Source of the DNA: Nymphaea colorata
Taxonomy: Eukaryota; Streptophyta; Magnoliopsida; Nymphaeales; Nymphaeaceae
DNA: 64,000 nucleotides
Direction of reading: 5' to 3'
Assembly: GCF_008831285.2 (NCBI RefSeq)
Contig: NC_045139.1
Coordinates: forward strand, 10,566,704 to 10,630,703
This document shows, piece by piece, positions 20,875-33,349 of the stretch. Made by a program: the position numbers and the translations under genes. The notes beneath the pieces were generated by a model that did not search any database, was not told the DNA's origin, and saw only the letters and a list, made by a program, of their open reading frames with translations. How positions within the stretch are numbered: the first letter of the stretch is position 1; the number at the start of each line of letters is the position of its first letter.

Positions 20875-20912
<38 letters not shown>

Positions 20913-22570
20913 AATCTGTCAAATCCTTCCACCGCTTCATGCAGAATATGTCAGATCTCACCTTCGATCATCAATGGCTACTTACGCAGATGATAGTTCA
21001 CAAACGCATCTGATCAATCATCTTCTGCTATTAATTAAAACTGTTGATCTCGTCAAACCAAAAGCTGATGCGCCAAAAGGGTATCCATAAATTAGATCCG
21101 ATTTGCCAGTTTCTGACAGGAAGCATGCAGAAAATTCAATCTTGGCATTAGATTTACATGATTTTTTTTATTTCTCTATTTCAAACATAAGCCCAGATTT
21201 TCTGCAAAAAACTAGAACGGCCAGAGAATGCGCAGTCAAACAAACTTGATTCCCATATATATGTAAAGTGTGAATTTGGTTTTCTCAGACACGCTGAAAC
21301 CGGTTGAGCCACAATGGTAGGTGCTTGCTCCATTGATCTACAGCCAAGCATTTGCAGCTCATCAGATCTGATCTGCGCAACTTGACCGCAACCGCAGTCA
21401 AGAGTCAGATTATGAAAAGGAACAGTTGATTACCTGCAGATTCTTGTTCTTATTCTGCAGGCAATAAAGAGGACCAAGCCAAGTCACACCAACAAAGCCA
21501 TGGCTGCCTTTAAGCCTGGAAGAATATATGCCCGCCAGCTCTGAAACGCGGTTTGACCGTTAGCAGAGCTACTGCTGCCAGCTCGTGGCAGTCAAGCACA
21601 AGGACATTTCTAGGACACTGCCTGCATTTGGGTTTGTGTAAGTCTTTTAAGAGATCCAAAATGGACATCTGGATCAAGGCGTCCCCCCAACCCCAGTTCT
21701 TGTTTAAGACTTGCATCAGATCCTGAGATCCTTCACTGAGTGATGATGATTGCCTTCTGAACTGGGAGCCCTTTAAAGCAAGTTTGAATCAAGATCTACA
21801 AACAAAAAATGCTGTCAATTAATGCATCTGAAAAGTATTATCAGATTTAATAAACCTCAGATCAGTTGGTCTTAGATCTGTCAACCTTTCCTCGGGTTGC
21901 ATCGGCATAAGAATGGCAGCAGTAACACCCTTCAACTACTAAATCACCAATCTAATCTGAAAAAAAAAAGTATCTTAAATCTATAATTCTCATTTTTATT
22001 TGTTCATGACTTCTTGTGCCTAAGTTCTGAAAAGTTCATACCCTTACCACATAAACATTGTATGTTGGCTCCTGATTTGAAAAAATTCTAGTGAGTTTAG
22101 GTCGCCGGATCGAATCCCAGGCGTGTGATCTGATGCCCTGTGTCGGATCTGGGGATGAGCCCACACAGCATCGATCCAGCTCATGATATCTCAAAAGATG
22201 GCGGGCCTCTCTCGATAGAAAATTGTTACAAGTGAAAACATCCTGAAGAGAAAAGGTGGAGTAAACTATTTATTTGGGCCTCTGATCATGGTGGAAGCTT
22301 TTGGAGGAATAGAAAGATGTACCAATTATGATTTACTACATGTCACTAGTTTTATATGTTTCGAAAAGGAGTCTTATTAATGATCATGTGCAGATAGATT
22401 ATTAAAGAAGGGGCGGAAAGAGGGTGCATGATGATTATGATGACGATGAACAGCACCACTCACATGGTTTGAATTATTAGAACGGTGGAGGAAGGAGAAT
22501 CAAATTAGCAGCTACAAGCTAGCTGAAGTGGACCAACATGGAAAGGAATGATCGTTTTATCTTCCTCTCT
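20322..22570. other. 3' flank of the epimerase gene and intergenic sequence
   Basis: The 3' untranslated region probably runs to about 20650, where T-rich and AATTTTATTTA sequence occurs. A (GA)n run lies at 20877-20910. From 21000 to 22500 there is unremarkable sequence with no domain-bearing frame; 22080-22220 has a gatcgaatccc phrase resembling a B box but no matching A box. Confidence 0.5.
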
Positions 22571-22688
22571 CGTGTGATCATACCATCACTAACGCATCCA
22601 ATCACATCAGAACTCCGAAGTTAAGCGTGCTTGGGTGAGAGTAGAATCAAGATGGATGACCTCCTCGAAAGTCCTCATGTTGCATTCC
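22571..22688 (+). rRNA. 5S rRNA-like copy, diverged (probable pseudogene)
   Basis: The 118-base stretch aligns by eye along its whole length with plant 5S rRNA. It starts cgtgtgatcataccatcact and contains cagaactccgaagttaagcg (22607-22626), tgcttgggtgagagta, then gatggatgacctcct and gtcctcatgttgcattcc. The A-box part of the internal promoter is intact, and the C-box region carries changes (ggatgggtgacc reads agatggatgacc). A TTTT lies two bases after the end. It is a single copy outside any array, with substitutions near the first stem, so it is probably a dispersed pseudogene or the head of a 5S-derived SINE. Confidence 0.85.
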
Positions 22689-22705
22689 ATTTTGCCCTGG
22701 CTCTG

Positions 22706-22715
<10 letters not shown>

Positions 22716-22742
<27 letters not shown>
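22716..22742. repeat. (CT)n microsatellite
   Basis: A run of about 13 CT units, followed by a short AT run near 22745-22761. Confidence 0.9.
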
Positions 22743-22745
<3 letters not shown>

Positions 22746-23075
22746 ATATATATACATATATACACAATGATCATGTTTATCTATCTACAGACCAGATTGC
22801 CTCCTCTTTTCTTAATAAACTTTTTAAATCAAGCATCACAAGTCGGAAACTCAACCGCGACCTCCCACGCACAACCTGTCTTCCCACCCACAAATCATTG
22901 ATAATTTCTTCCACAATCGACATTTGCATTTAGAAATTAAGATCGATGTTATTAAGTGTGTTGATGTCAAGCTATGTGCTAAGCCTATGAAGGGACGCAT
23001 AGCACAATGATGCATAAGCATCAAGATTCAAAAAAAACATCAAATATATAATATACACAAAAATAATGTCAAAAG

Positions 23076-23115
<40 letters not shown>

Positions 23116-24917
23116 ATGTAGAGTATAGTTGTCACCTCATGTATAATGAAGTGGAATCAATATATTAGATGGCGAGTGTTGAGGAATGAAGGCCCTTCCT
23201 AGATAAAAGAGGAAGATTGGGGCTTTGGTTCATACTACTACTCAAGTGGTATACCCTTCCATTACCCCCAATGAAAAGATATTTAAAATGCTTGGCCTCA
23301 TCTATTTGGCTTTTTTAGATATATAATTGCCATATAGTCCAGTTGTTGAGTCCACTATTATTTAAAAATTAATTTTTAAAAAAGTTAAACAACTGTAACT
23401 TTATGTTCCCTTCACGAAGCCCTGCCCTTTTTGTGTGTTGTAGGGACTCAGCTCAACCATGTTTATGTTGAGCTCACATTACCCTTATTTTTTTTAAATC
23501 TTTTTTTTTTTTTACTTTTTTGTGTTTACTTAAAGCTTCTTTTTTTTCATTTTAACCTTTTTTGACATTTTTTATGTTTACTTAACAGTGTACCGGTCCT
23601 ATCGGTGATGTGGGTTTATTAGTTTTTATTTTCAGAATTAATTTAGAAGATTTAAGTTGCTTCTGTAATTAAAAATCTAAAAAAATAAACAAGTACAAGC
23701 CTGTTAGAGAGATATAGCACGATGTTGCTGTAAATTGATTTGGCAGTAATATTTGAGAGTTAAATGATTAAAATGTAAAAAAAAAAAAAAAAACCATTAA
23801 GGCAGTGAAAAAACATGAAAAAATAAGTGTTTGTGCTTAATATGTGCTTCACACATGAACCATGACATGTGGGCTCCTGTTGACTGCGTATAGCCCTCAT
23901 GATGCGATGCGCTCATGGGGATGATGTGCACGCATTGATTCATGCTCATCTCTCAAGTTGCAATCATTTAGTTATTTTTAGGGGTGGAGGAAAAAATTTT
24001 TGATGAAGAAGAGGGCGGAAGACTAAAACTGAAATATCATTTTTCAAAATTTTTATATAAAACAATCAAAATTTTCTAAAATTTATATGTAATTTTTTAA
24101 AAACAAATGAGGTGGGGCCAGGGGCTTGAGATCCGAGCAGTAACTTGCATAGTAAGGCAAGCGACCACCAAACTATAAGTGTGCCCTATGAGAGAGAAAA
24201 AACTTAGAGACCACTCGAAAGACTAATCCAATTAAATCTGTATAGTTTCACAATATTTGTTGTAATTACAAATCACAATTACGCCTTGCAATGAAAGAGA
24301 TTTAGGTCATTTATTTGCACAATTGTAATTCATCTAATAAGTTTAACTTATAATTACATTTATAAATATTCATTTTAGTTGTTAGTTTAGGTGCAAAATT
24401 GGTCACAATATTTGTAACCTTATTTAATTCATATTTAGGAAAAACCCGAAACCGAGTTTACAACATTCTTGGTTTTTATCTGCTTTAAAACTCAATATAC
24501 AGAAGTCTTCTACAGCTGGAAAACTTTTTCCAGTGATGCTCCGATGAGGGCTGAGGTCGCCGAAAAAAGATCTACTTAACCTATTCAAGTATCAATTCAG
24601 GTTACCGTTTGAGTTTATTAGCAAACACACCGCAGCTAACAGGAAGGCTCAGAAACATTGGTTTCCGGTATGAGATATTTCTTTTTGTTTGTGTTTGAAC
24701 CCCCTTCGATGTTTGGTTAAATTTGAACACGAGATCGGTGCACTTCCATGGACAGACCGGCAAGTGGAGGAGCACCATTATCGCCATCCCGTGCTTGAAT
24801 TATTGAGAAAGGGAATCCAACAACCGCCACCAAAAAGGGTTGTCATGATGAGGTAGCAACGCAGCCAACCCTAGCCAAAAGCAGTCACATGCAAACCTAT
24901 ATTCTCTCTCCCTCTCT

Positions 24918-24963
<46 letters not shown>

Positions 24964-25140
24964 GCACGGTTGAATCGTAGAGCATGTATTACCCACATAT
25001 ATAATTTGATCTTAAAAAGTGATGGTGATATCTTGATGGAATTGAAGCGTGTCGATCAGCTAATTGGAAGATGCAGTGCCAATGTCAATAGAGTGTATGT
25101 GTGTTAATATACATATGTAAATTAAAATAAGCAAGCAATG
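22743..25140. other. AT-rich intergenic sequence
   Basis: No gene seen. It contains an (AT)n run at 23079-23107, T-rich blocks near 23490-23570, an A run at 23776-23793 and an (AT)n run at 24920-24959. Confidence 0.5.
24920..24959. repeat. (AT)n microsatellite
   Basis: About 20 AT units. Confidence 0.95.
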
Positions 25141-25142
25141 TT

Positions 25143-25243
25143 ACCGCCAATTGTTAATGGACGTTTTACAGCATCGCTAAAATACCTCACAACAGAAACG
25201 TTAGTAACAATTTTGTCAAAGGTGTTTTTTTAGCGGCGGTTTA
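25143..25243. mobile_element. Small foldback element candidate
   Basis: The stretch begins ACCGCC and ends GGCGGT. Inside, attgttaatggacgttt pairs with aaacgttagtaacaat, and gctaaaatacct pairs with aggtgttttttttagc-like sequence. Such nested inverted repeats with ACGT/GCTAAAA motifs are typical of CACTA-related or foldback MITEs. No flanking duplication was identified. Confidence 0.4.
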
Positions 25244-26509
25244 GAGAGAGTAAATGTACAGATAGGGCCAGACAGGGAAAGGCACAGAGAGAGAGAGAGG
25301 GAGAGAGAAAGAGAGAGAGTCTTTTAAAATTTGCAATTTTCATTGTTTCTAACATTCTTCTTTGTTGTAACCAAAAGAATGGACCATACTTGTCAAATGA
25401 CAATGCAATTTACCTCATCCAGACGTAACAAATAAGTTGGTATTTGAAGAAGTTCAACAAGTACCTTACCATCTTAGATCATTTGTCTTTTAAAGTTATG
25501 AACAGAGTTCGACGGTTATGCATACAGGTAGAATTCAACAAACTGATCCCGACCGAGATCCTCAATACAACATCCAAATTTTTATCGTCTCAACTTGAGG
25601 AAGCAAATGAATCGTAATTGGACAGTTACCAGCATTTTAGTAAATCGGCTTGGGAAAGAGCACAGAATCCGTTGTGCAGATTCACAACACACAAACGGCC
25701 AAATGATCAATAACCATGGGAATGCCAAAACAATGTAACGACCATCAGCAGGGATTATGCCCTGGTGTCCAAAGTTTAACATTAATTAGTAGCCCTTCAC
25801 TGGAAAAACGTCACTGCCAACAAGGAAACATGTTTTCCCAGCAGCTTCTAGCAAAGCCTGAAACAACTCCTAGGAAGAGGGTTTCACATAATGGTTGTTT
25901 GTTAAGGTAATAAACACATCGGAAATCAGAAAGCGAATACTAGAAACAAATAGATAAATGAGGCAGAAAAGATGCATGTATCATGGGGGAGTAGGATAAC
26001 CAATAAAGAATTATTCCGCAGTATTATGCTTTTTCAGAAATCACCAACTTCTTGTCACATGCTACTAATAGTGCACATTTCCCAGGGCAAAGAATTATTA
26101 GAATATAGTTATTCATATCAAGATGATGCCCGAGCTTAGCAGCATGTAGAGAAACTGCACTCACTAGAACTAATGTTGAACAGCTGGCCCCACAACGACC
26201 AACAAAGCTGATAATTTTGACCCCAAATCTTCATGAAGAGAATATTAGCTCACTCAACGAAAACTGGATGCACCTAAAACATCCCATTTGGTATACGCAC
26301 CTTCAGTGACTAGCATACACATGAATCTGACCTCGATAGCCCATTCAGCAGATAAATTACGGCAAGCCACATTGAGAAATTTGTCATTAGAATGATTGGA
26401 GGCCAATCCAAAAACAGATGCTCAATGTCCCAAACGTTACATTAAAAGAACACCATGTGTCCTACAAAACACAAAAGCTTACCAAAATCAAAAGCAGAAA
26501 AGCAAAAAA
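25244..26509. other. Intergenic sequence and likely 3' untranslated region
   Basis: A (GA)n run lies near 25287-25319. No gene is seen. The part nearest 26509 is the 3' flank of the RNA-binding protein gene, which reads toward lower coordinates. Confidence 0.5.
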
Positions 26510-27506
26510 TTAGAATCCCTTCCCTGAATCTCTACCAAAATCATCATTGCCTGCTCCACCACCATAACCACGATAACCACCACCAAAGCCGCCACCACCA
26601 CGGAAACCACCACTAGGACGTTCGTTTGCATAACTAACACGTATGTTCCGACCATCTAATTCCTGAAAAAACAAGGATCTTATTTTCACACAGAAACAAC
26701 CTACCAAAATGCATAAGTTATTGAAGAAAGACCTACTTGACCATCCATCCTAGATAAGGCACTGCTTGCTGAGTCATCACTATCAAAATTCACAAAGCCA
26801 AATCCCTTTGACCTCCCAGTGTCTCTGTCAGTCACAACCCTAGCTGTTTATACACGGTATGCCATCAAATATATTAAACTTCAGTTAAAATAAAGACCGA
26901 TAAGAACTAGTACATGTTATATTGCTTCTGCTCTCACGCTAATGATGAATGGAAAAAAGGACTCGAAAGCAAGAGCATAAGCCCCATTTTTTAGCACATC
27001 CAAAGCAAGAATTAACCTTTTATCCAGTTAACAGACCCATCCTTTCATGACAAAAAATGTGGTTATGTAAAGTATCCAATAAAAACTTACCCTCAGTAAC
27101 ATTTCCATAACCTGAGAAGGCATCCCTGAGAGATTGATCATCAGTCCCATATGACAGTCCTTCAAATGAGAAAGTAATTTCAGTAACACATTCCTCAAAC
27201 AATTTATATAAAAGAAACAATGTTAACTTGAATTCAAACACCACATGGAGAAAGCAAATACATATGGACCTATGGTATAACAATTTGCTCAATACATACA
27301 TACATAGATGTGTGTGGGTGTGTATTGTGTAAAAACCCATTTGAAGAAAGCACCAAATATGCACATGTACCTCCAATGAATAGCTTTGTAGATGATGCAT
27401 AGCGTACTGCATTAAGCATAGACATCATTTGATTTACTCCACCAGGAACTCCACTTCTGGATGCACTTTGCTTTATAAAGCCTCCAATGCTTCTCAAATA
27501 TGCCAT
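26510..27506 (-). CDS. GR-RBP: Glycine-rich RNA-binding protein with N-terminal organelle-type leader
   Basis: Four coding exons (27371-27506, 27091-27159, 26737-26843, 26510-26662) join in phase to 154 residues. Residues 1-39 are basic and Ser-rich without acidic residues (SIGGFIKQSASRSG, then AVRYASS), as in mitochondrial targeting leaders. One RRM spans about 40-118, with RNP2 LFIGGL at 42-47 and RNP1 KGFGFVNF at 81-88. The tail from 120 is Gly-rich (FRGGGGFGGGYRGYGGG). This is the plant GR-RBP/ORRM-like family, which binds RNA and in mitochondria can aid editing or stability. Donors are gtacatg, gtaagt and gtaggt, and acceptors end in ag. The ATG at 27506 lies four codons before the first conserved residues of the leader. 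A 5'UTR exon lies about 1.7 kb upstream. Confidence 0.9.
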
Positions 27507-28534
27507 TTCGAACTTAAATAAACTGGAGACAGCAGCAAAGCCAATGCAGCACGATAAGAAATTTGAATCAGAAAAGCTCCTAAGATATAGAAGGCAGACC
27601 ATACAGAATATTGAAATGTGTTTCTACAGTACTTAAATCTGAAGTCAGAATTAAGAATATACATTCAAGAAAAAAAGACAAAATTTGATCTGATTATATT
27701 GTAACCAAAATAACCAAAACAAAAATACACCACCTATCATCATCAGTCCTAGTAATCAGTTGCAGAGACAGAAATGCCACCAACATAGCCACATTTTGAT
27801 ATAGTTTTATAATCTCAAATTCAAAATGCATTGTGAAGACAAACTATCAACATAGATGATGAAGAAGCAACTCGCAAGCTCTAAAAGAAAGTAAAATATG
27901 CAATGAAAACGAAAAAACCAATGCATATCAACGGAAGTTAATTCTACCAGACCTGAGACCGTGAGACGTATTTTGCAAAGAAACTCATAATGACAGGCCA
28001 GACTTGCCTGCAGAAGGCACATACATTCTCTAGATTGTCTCAGATATGCTGAAGAACATAACGGAGGAGTTAGAGAATTTCAATGACAGCGATCATGCAT
28101 ACTCCCCATATTAGGCAACAAGAATCAAGTGAGGGACTTCACAAGAGCATCTCACCTTTGTTTTAGTCTTTTAGAAGTTGAATATTACCTATAGAGTATA
28201 GACTACCTATCGACTTAAGTAACGACCTATCCAGACTTGGTTATACGTATTCGTACTGGAGCTGACATGTGGGTAGACTACAAAATAATAAGATCTATCT
28301 TTTGCAGATACTAGTTATGGTCAGTGTTTCTTCGGAAACATTTTTGTCGTTCAATCTTAATGTTTACATTGAGATCCTCAATAAAGAGCTTACCCACAAC
28401 TCGGGGAAATAACAGAATAAGAGGAATACTTGGACAAACAAACATTTGCCTAGAAGGATACGTTCAGATGCATTTACCAACCTGCAAGAGTTGGATAATT
28501 TTGGGATTCTAATGCCACTGTCTTTTTTTTTTTT

Positions 28535-28560
28535 GCGCGGGGGGGTGGGGGGTGGGGGTG
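28535..28560 (+). repeat. G-rich tract inside the leader intron
   Basis: After a T run the plus strand has runs of 7, 6 and 5 G separated by single T, then GG. The tract is a candidate G-quadruplex on the template strand of the gene. Confidence 0.7.
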
Positions 28561-29168
28561 GCAGGCTCGCTCAATCTCATAAATATACAAATTTGATTTT
28601 ATGCGTAGCTGTTATTTGACCAAAAATAAATCATACAGATGCTCCATGTGAGGGCACTTGTTCTAAGCGCTTAAATCTTTTGGCTGAACGTCCATGATCA
28701 CGGAAGTCAAAGTGTCAACCAACAAGATATAACAACAAACAATAATATATATATATATATAGAAGAAAATGGGGAGGAAAAAAACCAGAAGGCAAAGACA
28801 ACAGATTCCAAACACACGATCTCCTTACAAACCCCGGAAAAAAAAAAAGTAAAAAGATGAACACCATCTTGAGAGAAACACTGGAAACGTATCATTTTCA
28901 ATACAAAAGGAGACAAAATAAAAAGAGAACTAACAACACCAGCAGTAAACACGTTTGAAGTAAAGAAACAATGCCCGACGGGAGCATCGCAGGGTAACAG
29001 TTGCTACCGATATCCTTCACGGAGACCAAGCATGGAAAGGATAAAGCAAAAAAATGGGGTTACGCGCTTGATCATCTTGCCTTTCAAACCATAATACACA
29101 GGAATTTTCCGACATTAAACCATACAAGATGGAAGGATAAACACAGAAGGATCAAAGAAGAAACGCAC

Positions 29169-29250
29169 CTTAAGAATACCACTACAAAGGAGTGGAGCAG
29201 AGAATCGCAGACTAGGGTTTTGGAGAGGTTTTGAGAGAGGGAGAGAGAAG
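29169..29250 (-). other. Probable 5'UTR exon of the glycine-rich RNA-binding protein gene
   Basis: Downstream of a TATA box, the minus strand has a CT-rich leader containing aaaaccctag (a telo-box-like motif common in plant ribosomal and RNA-protein genes). It ends in a donor-like cttaag/gtgcgt at 29169/29168. The acceptor ttatttaag just before the ATG exon would complete a leader intron of about 1.65 kb. Confidence 0.6.
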
Positions 29251-29271
29251 TAAAGAATGCCGCTACTGTGC

Positions 29272-29280
29272 AATATATAG
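29272..29280 (-). promoter_or_regulatory. TATA box of the glycine-rich RNA-binding protein gene
   Basis: Minus-strand ctatatattg, about 30 bases before a CT-rich leader. Confidence 0.55.
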
Positions 29281-29284
29281 CACC

Positions 29285-31381
29285 CTGAAAATATCTCGAA
29301 GGCGGGCGTCCCAATTCATCTTGTTCGTGCCCTAGCGAGGGCATTTTCTGTTGAGGTAAAAACGGATCTGTTAAAGCCCGATTCAATCAGACCCGAACTT
29401 GAAATGCCTCCATTTCGGTGAAAATTTAAAACCATTCGCTTAAACAAATTGATAACCAAAAATCATTATTAAGATAGACAAAATTTACACAATTTATTCA
29501 ACAAATTATTAAATTCAAATGCATATATTCAACTCCCAAAAGGCCAACTAACCCCATCAAAAACTTTTTGCTTTAATGCATCAAAACTCAAATAGGCTGC
29601 AACTTGTGATGTTAACTTAAAAATATCTACAAGGCACGACTTGAATAAGGTGTGTCATATAGGATCATCGACATAGAAGAGCCTTGAAACACCGTTCTGT
29701 TTTCCTTATTTAGCGAATGAATGATGACTACGCCTATATATGTAGTCACTTAGCTATCGAACCCAACATCGATGGATAGTTGAGAGAAAAATATGAAAAA
29801 AAATAAAAACAAATACTGGATGACAAAAGTATCTATTCTGTTTTTTCTTGTTTTTCTTTAATTGTCCATTATAATGGTTCTAATTAAATGGTTGAGTGAC
29901 TTTAAAAAGCCAATCACTAGAAATACTTCATTTATGGTTCAAACAAATGTTCGAACGGTTCTATGATCGTCATAATGAGATGCGTGAGCTAGCATCTCGT
30001 GGTAATTCATTTAGAAAAACAAGTATCAATGACATAATATGCAAGTTTTTATACTAAGAGGAGTTACACCCTCGATGTCTATGAAGCAAATCTAGTTCAT
30101 ATTATCTTCCCTTATTTGTAGTTCACCCAATCAAAGAAATAATGTAGATGTGTACATATTATCTTCCAAATGCATACAACATTATTATGGGTGATTAACG
30201 ACCTTCCTACATACACCAATTTAATGGCATGCAGCATTAAACGCACATTGGTGCATTCTTATTGCCAAAAAGACCACCGTTCTTGTTTCTTGAGAAATAG
30301 TAGAAAATGTGGTTATATGCGATATAGATTCTTTAAAAAAATGAATGGACATGAATATTTGACACATGCCTCATCTAGTGAATATTCATGTTCCAACAAG
30401 GCATATATCTTAAACTTTTGTTTTTCAACAAGTTGAAATGAAAATAAAGGTTTTGTATATTATTGAAGGGCGTCAGGTCACCAAAAAAAATCACTAGAAA
30501 TAGTTCAAGATGCATGCATCTAAAGGATCATAAAACTATTGAACCAAAGGGTCATGATTAACGCATAATTGTGCATCATTTTATTCAATTGGTTGCATGC
30601 AAATCATTATCTAAGAATGTAAGTTTGAGTTTGGCATTGATTCACATAGGTAACTTTTTATAGAAACTTTGCTTCAAAGTTGGCTAAGAAGAATTTATAT
30701 ACTTATAAGGACAAATTTGTTATGTTGTCTTGCCAATTAGACACGTGGAGAAACATATAGGTCGAGACCATAACTGTGTTTCTACATAGATGCATAGCTC
30801 GCAAGCAAAACCCAATTAATTACACATTGATGTTTTGCATGTAATTTTTTATTTAAAATAGATGTACTTATGTAATACGTATAATCTAACTGATTATGTT
30901 TACATTATTTTATAAATATCATATATTTTACAATTTGACCCTGAAGCTTATACTTCAAATTCAAAAGAAGGAAACTATAAGCAATGCAACTATGATTCTC
31001 ATGAGGAGTTGGATCCAGGCTCAAGGTGAAGATGCTGGCGACATGCTTGCTTATGTGAACTCCCCATTTTGCTTTATCGCATTTAACAATATATATATAT
31101 ATATAAGTTCCCTGAAAAGGAACAGTTTTACGAACCAAATTATAGAACGTCTTTTAAAAATTAGCATAAATTTTTAAAAATACTATAGAGAAGCATGAAT
31201 ACTGTTATTTCATTAATCTGTTCTAATCTTATTGGCAGATGGTGGTTTGTTTTGCAAAAGGTAGAGTCTTGTAGTCTATGCTGCGTCAAACAAGAAATAA
31301 TGGCAGGAGCACAATTATCTTAGTTTCAGGTTGTGGTGCTTCATTTGTTTCTCTAGTAGAAAAAAAATGTTGCCCATGCTA

Positions 31382-31384
<3 letters not shown>
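29285..31384. other. AT-rich intergenic sequence
   Basis: No gene seen. Short (AT)n at 31088-31105. The frames at 30170-30436 and 30896-31177 have no domain. Confidence 0.5.

Positions 31385-31385
<1 letters not shown>

Positions 31386-31454
<69 letters not shown>
31386..31454. repeat. Compound (AT)n(GT)n microsatellite
   Basis: About 15 AT units pass directly into about 20 GT units. Confidence 0.95.
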
Positions 31455-31456
<2 letters not shown>

Positions 31457-31741
31457 CTCGTTTTGCTTGTGGCTTTTTGGTCTATGAACAACTTGCTCTA
31501 CTTGTGGCTTCTATATGATTTGAAACATTTTCATCCCTATCTTTCCTTCTCTGGTGTCCCGATATATAAGCATATCTATCTATCTATCTATCTATATACA
31601 TATATGTGTGTGTGTGGGTGTGTGGGTGTGTGTGTGGCTCGTTTTGCTTGTGGCTTTTTGGTCTATGAACAACTTGGTCTACTTGTGGCTTCTATATGAT
31701 TTGAAACATTTTCATCCCTATCTTTCCTTCTCTGGTGTCCC
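31454..31741. repeat. Duplicated 107-bp segment, period 181 bp
   Basis: The segment starting tggctcgttttgcttgtggc at 31454 recurs at 31635, and the copies run to 31560 and 31741 with one visible substitution. Each copy follows a GT microsatellite, so the duplicated block includes the repeat. Confidence 0.9.
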
Positions 31742-31751
31742 AAGAAATCTT

Positions 31752-32095
31752 CTAAGGGGTGTTTGGTGACACTAACAGTTTGTTACTATCTCATAAATCT
31801 ATCCCAAAGATTGAGGCAAGTTCTTCAAACATTGTAACGTAATGTTCCATAACCTGCCTCAATCATTGGGATAGATTTGTGAAACAATAACAAGCTATTT
31901 TTATTGTCAAGTGTTCCCTTAGAAGTCATTTGATATGAAGAACACCTAAAAGTGTCTAATGAATTTCTTTCAAATATTGTTTTGGATTCATGATACAATA
32001 GAATTATTGTTCATAAACTGGTCTCAATATTGTGGGTTAGATTAATTGGATACTCTATGAGTGTCTGTGTTACCAAACGACCCACTAAGGGCTAG
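31752..32095. mobile_element. Two adjoining small TIR elements
   Basis: One unit begins aaggggtgtttggtgaca and ends ttgtcaagtgttccctta near 31920. The next begins ttagaagtcatttgatatg and ends ttaccaaacgacccactaagg near 32090. The phrases are those of the cluster at 10973-11571. Confidence 0.5.
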
Positions 32096-33349
32096 CCAAA
32101 CGACCCACTAAGGACCAGATCATTTTAGAGGTCACATTTGTCCTCTAAGAAGTAACTCTCAAGTGGACCCAATCACAATGACTAGTCAATGCCATGGAGA
32201 TTGCTCTCTTATGAAGTTCAAAATTACAGGTTGTCTAACAAGCCCTTCGTTTCAAGACCCTTCACGGTTCCCTGCTCTCCCATCATCGATGGCGATACAC
32301 TCAACTGGAGTATGTGTTCCTTGTAACTAGCACTTTTGCACGTGAACTCAGTTAATGGTAATTACAATTGTAACGTATTAGGCGGCAAAGTGGTCTACCT
32401 CCTAAATCTCTAGATTGTTCTTCTGAACAGTAACAGATCGCGAAGCATACTATATGAACTATGGGGTGGAGGACATAATGAGGAGGGTGGGAATCTCTCT
32501 TAAGGGCGATCCAATGGACCACTCACCCTTGAAATAAAAAAATAAAAAAACTATAATATTTTGGGATCACTATCTCCTTTTCAGGAACAGTTTCTTGTAT
32601 GATGTATCTCGACAATTGGCATGGATAATAAATTAATAGCAGATCCAAACATAAAAAAGGCACCATTTGGTGTGAAGGTTTTTTTCATTTTGCAAAGGCA
32701 GACGCGTTCAGGTGTAGAACCCTTGACACTTCAAATATTTGCAGGCTTCTTAGTCAGGTGGCAAAACTCTCCATCAAAAATGCAACTCTTCTTAGCATCT
32801 GAGCTACAATTATCAAGGAAAAAGTACAAATATGCGTCACAAAAATTGGGAAACACAGCACATACTGACATGAAATATAGGTGAAAGGCTAGCCCGCGAT
32901 AAGAAGCACCTAATTATTTTATTCCAACGATCGCCATGTCCCTGACAATGTTAGGTGAGCGTATTCTTTGTCCAAGTAAAGTGGAGGTGACGGAATCAGG
33001 TCTCCGGCTAAGGAGGTACCGTGACAGTTAAAAAACAACCTTTACATAAAGCATTTTTAGATAGATCCACCTGTGTGAAATTCTCGACAACAAGCTATAT
33101 ACACACAGTTTTACATGAAGACATGCCTCGCTGTGGCTTGAACCAAGATAAACTCATGGATCAAACACAGCAGCAGACTAAAATGTGCACATGGAAAACG
33201 GGCAAGATTTGTACGGGAAGATGGCAAAACATCTATGAATTGCAAATGCCAGGAGCATCACCACAGCCTTATCTCTCGATTTAAAAATCGTACATGCTAA
33301 TGCAGACCAGGCTGATGGGCTCAATATCAACAGTAACGAGAAATATCTG
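32096..33349. other. Intergenic sequence
   Basis: No gene seen. The last 50 or so bases before 33350 are the 3' flank of the AlkB-type gene. Confidence 0.5.

Noticed and set aside
22080-22220. Possible tRNA gene or SINE suggested by gccggatcgaatccca
   Set aside because: There is no A box at the right distance and no cloverleaf could be drawn.
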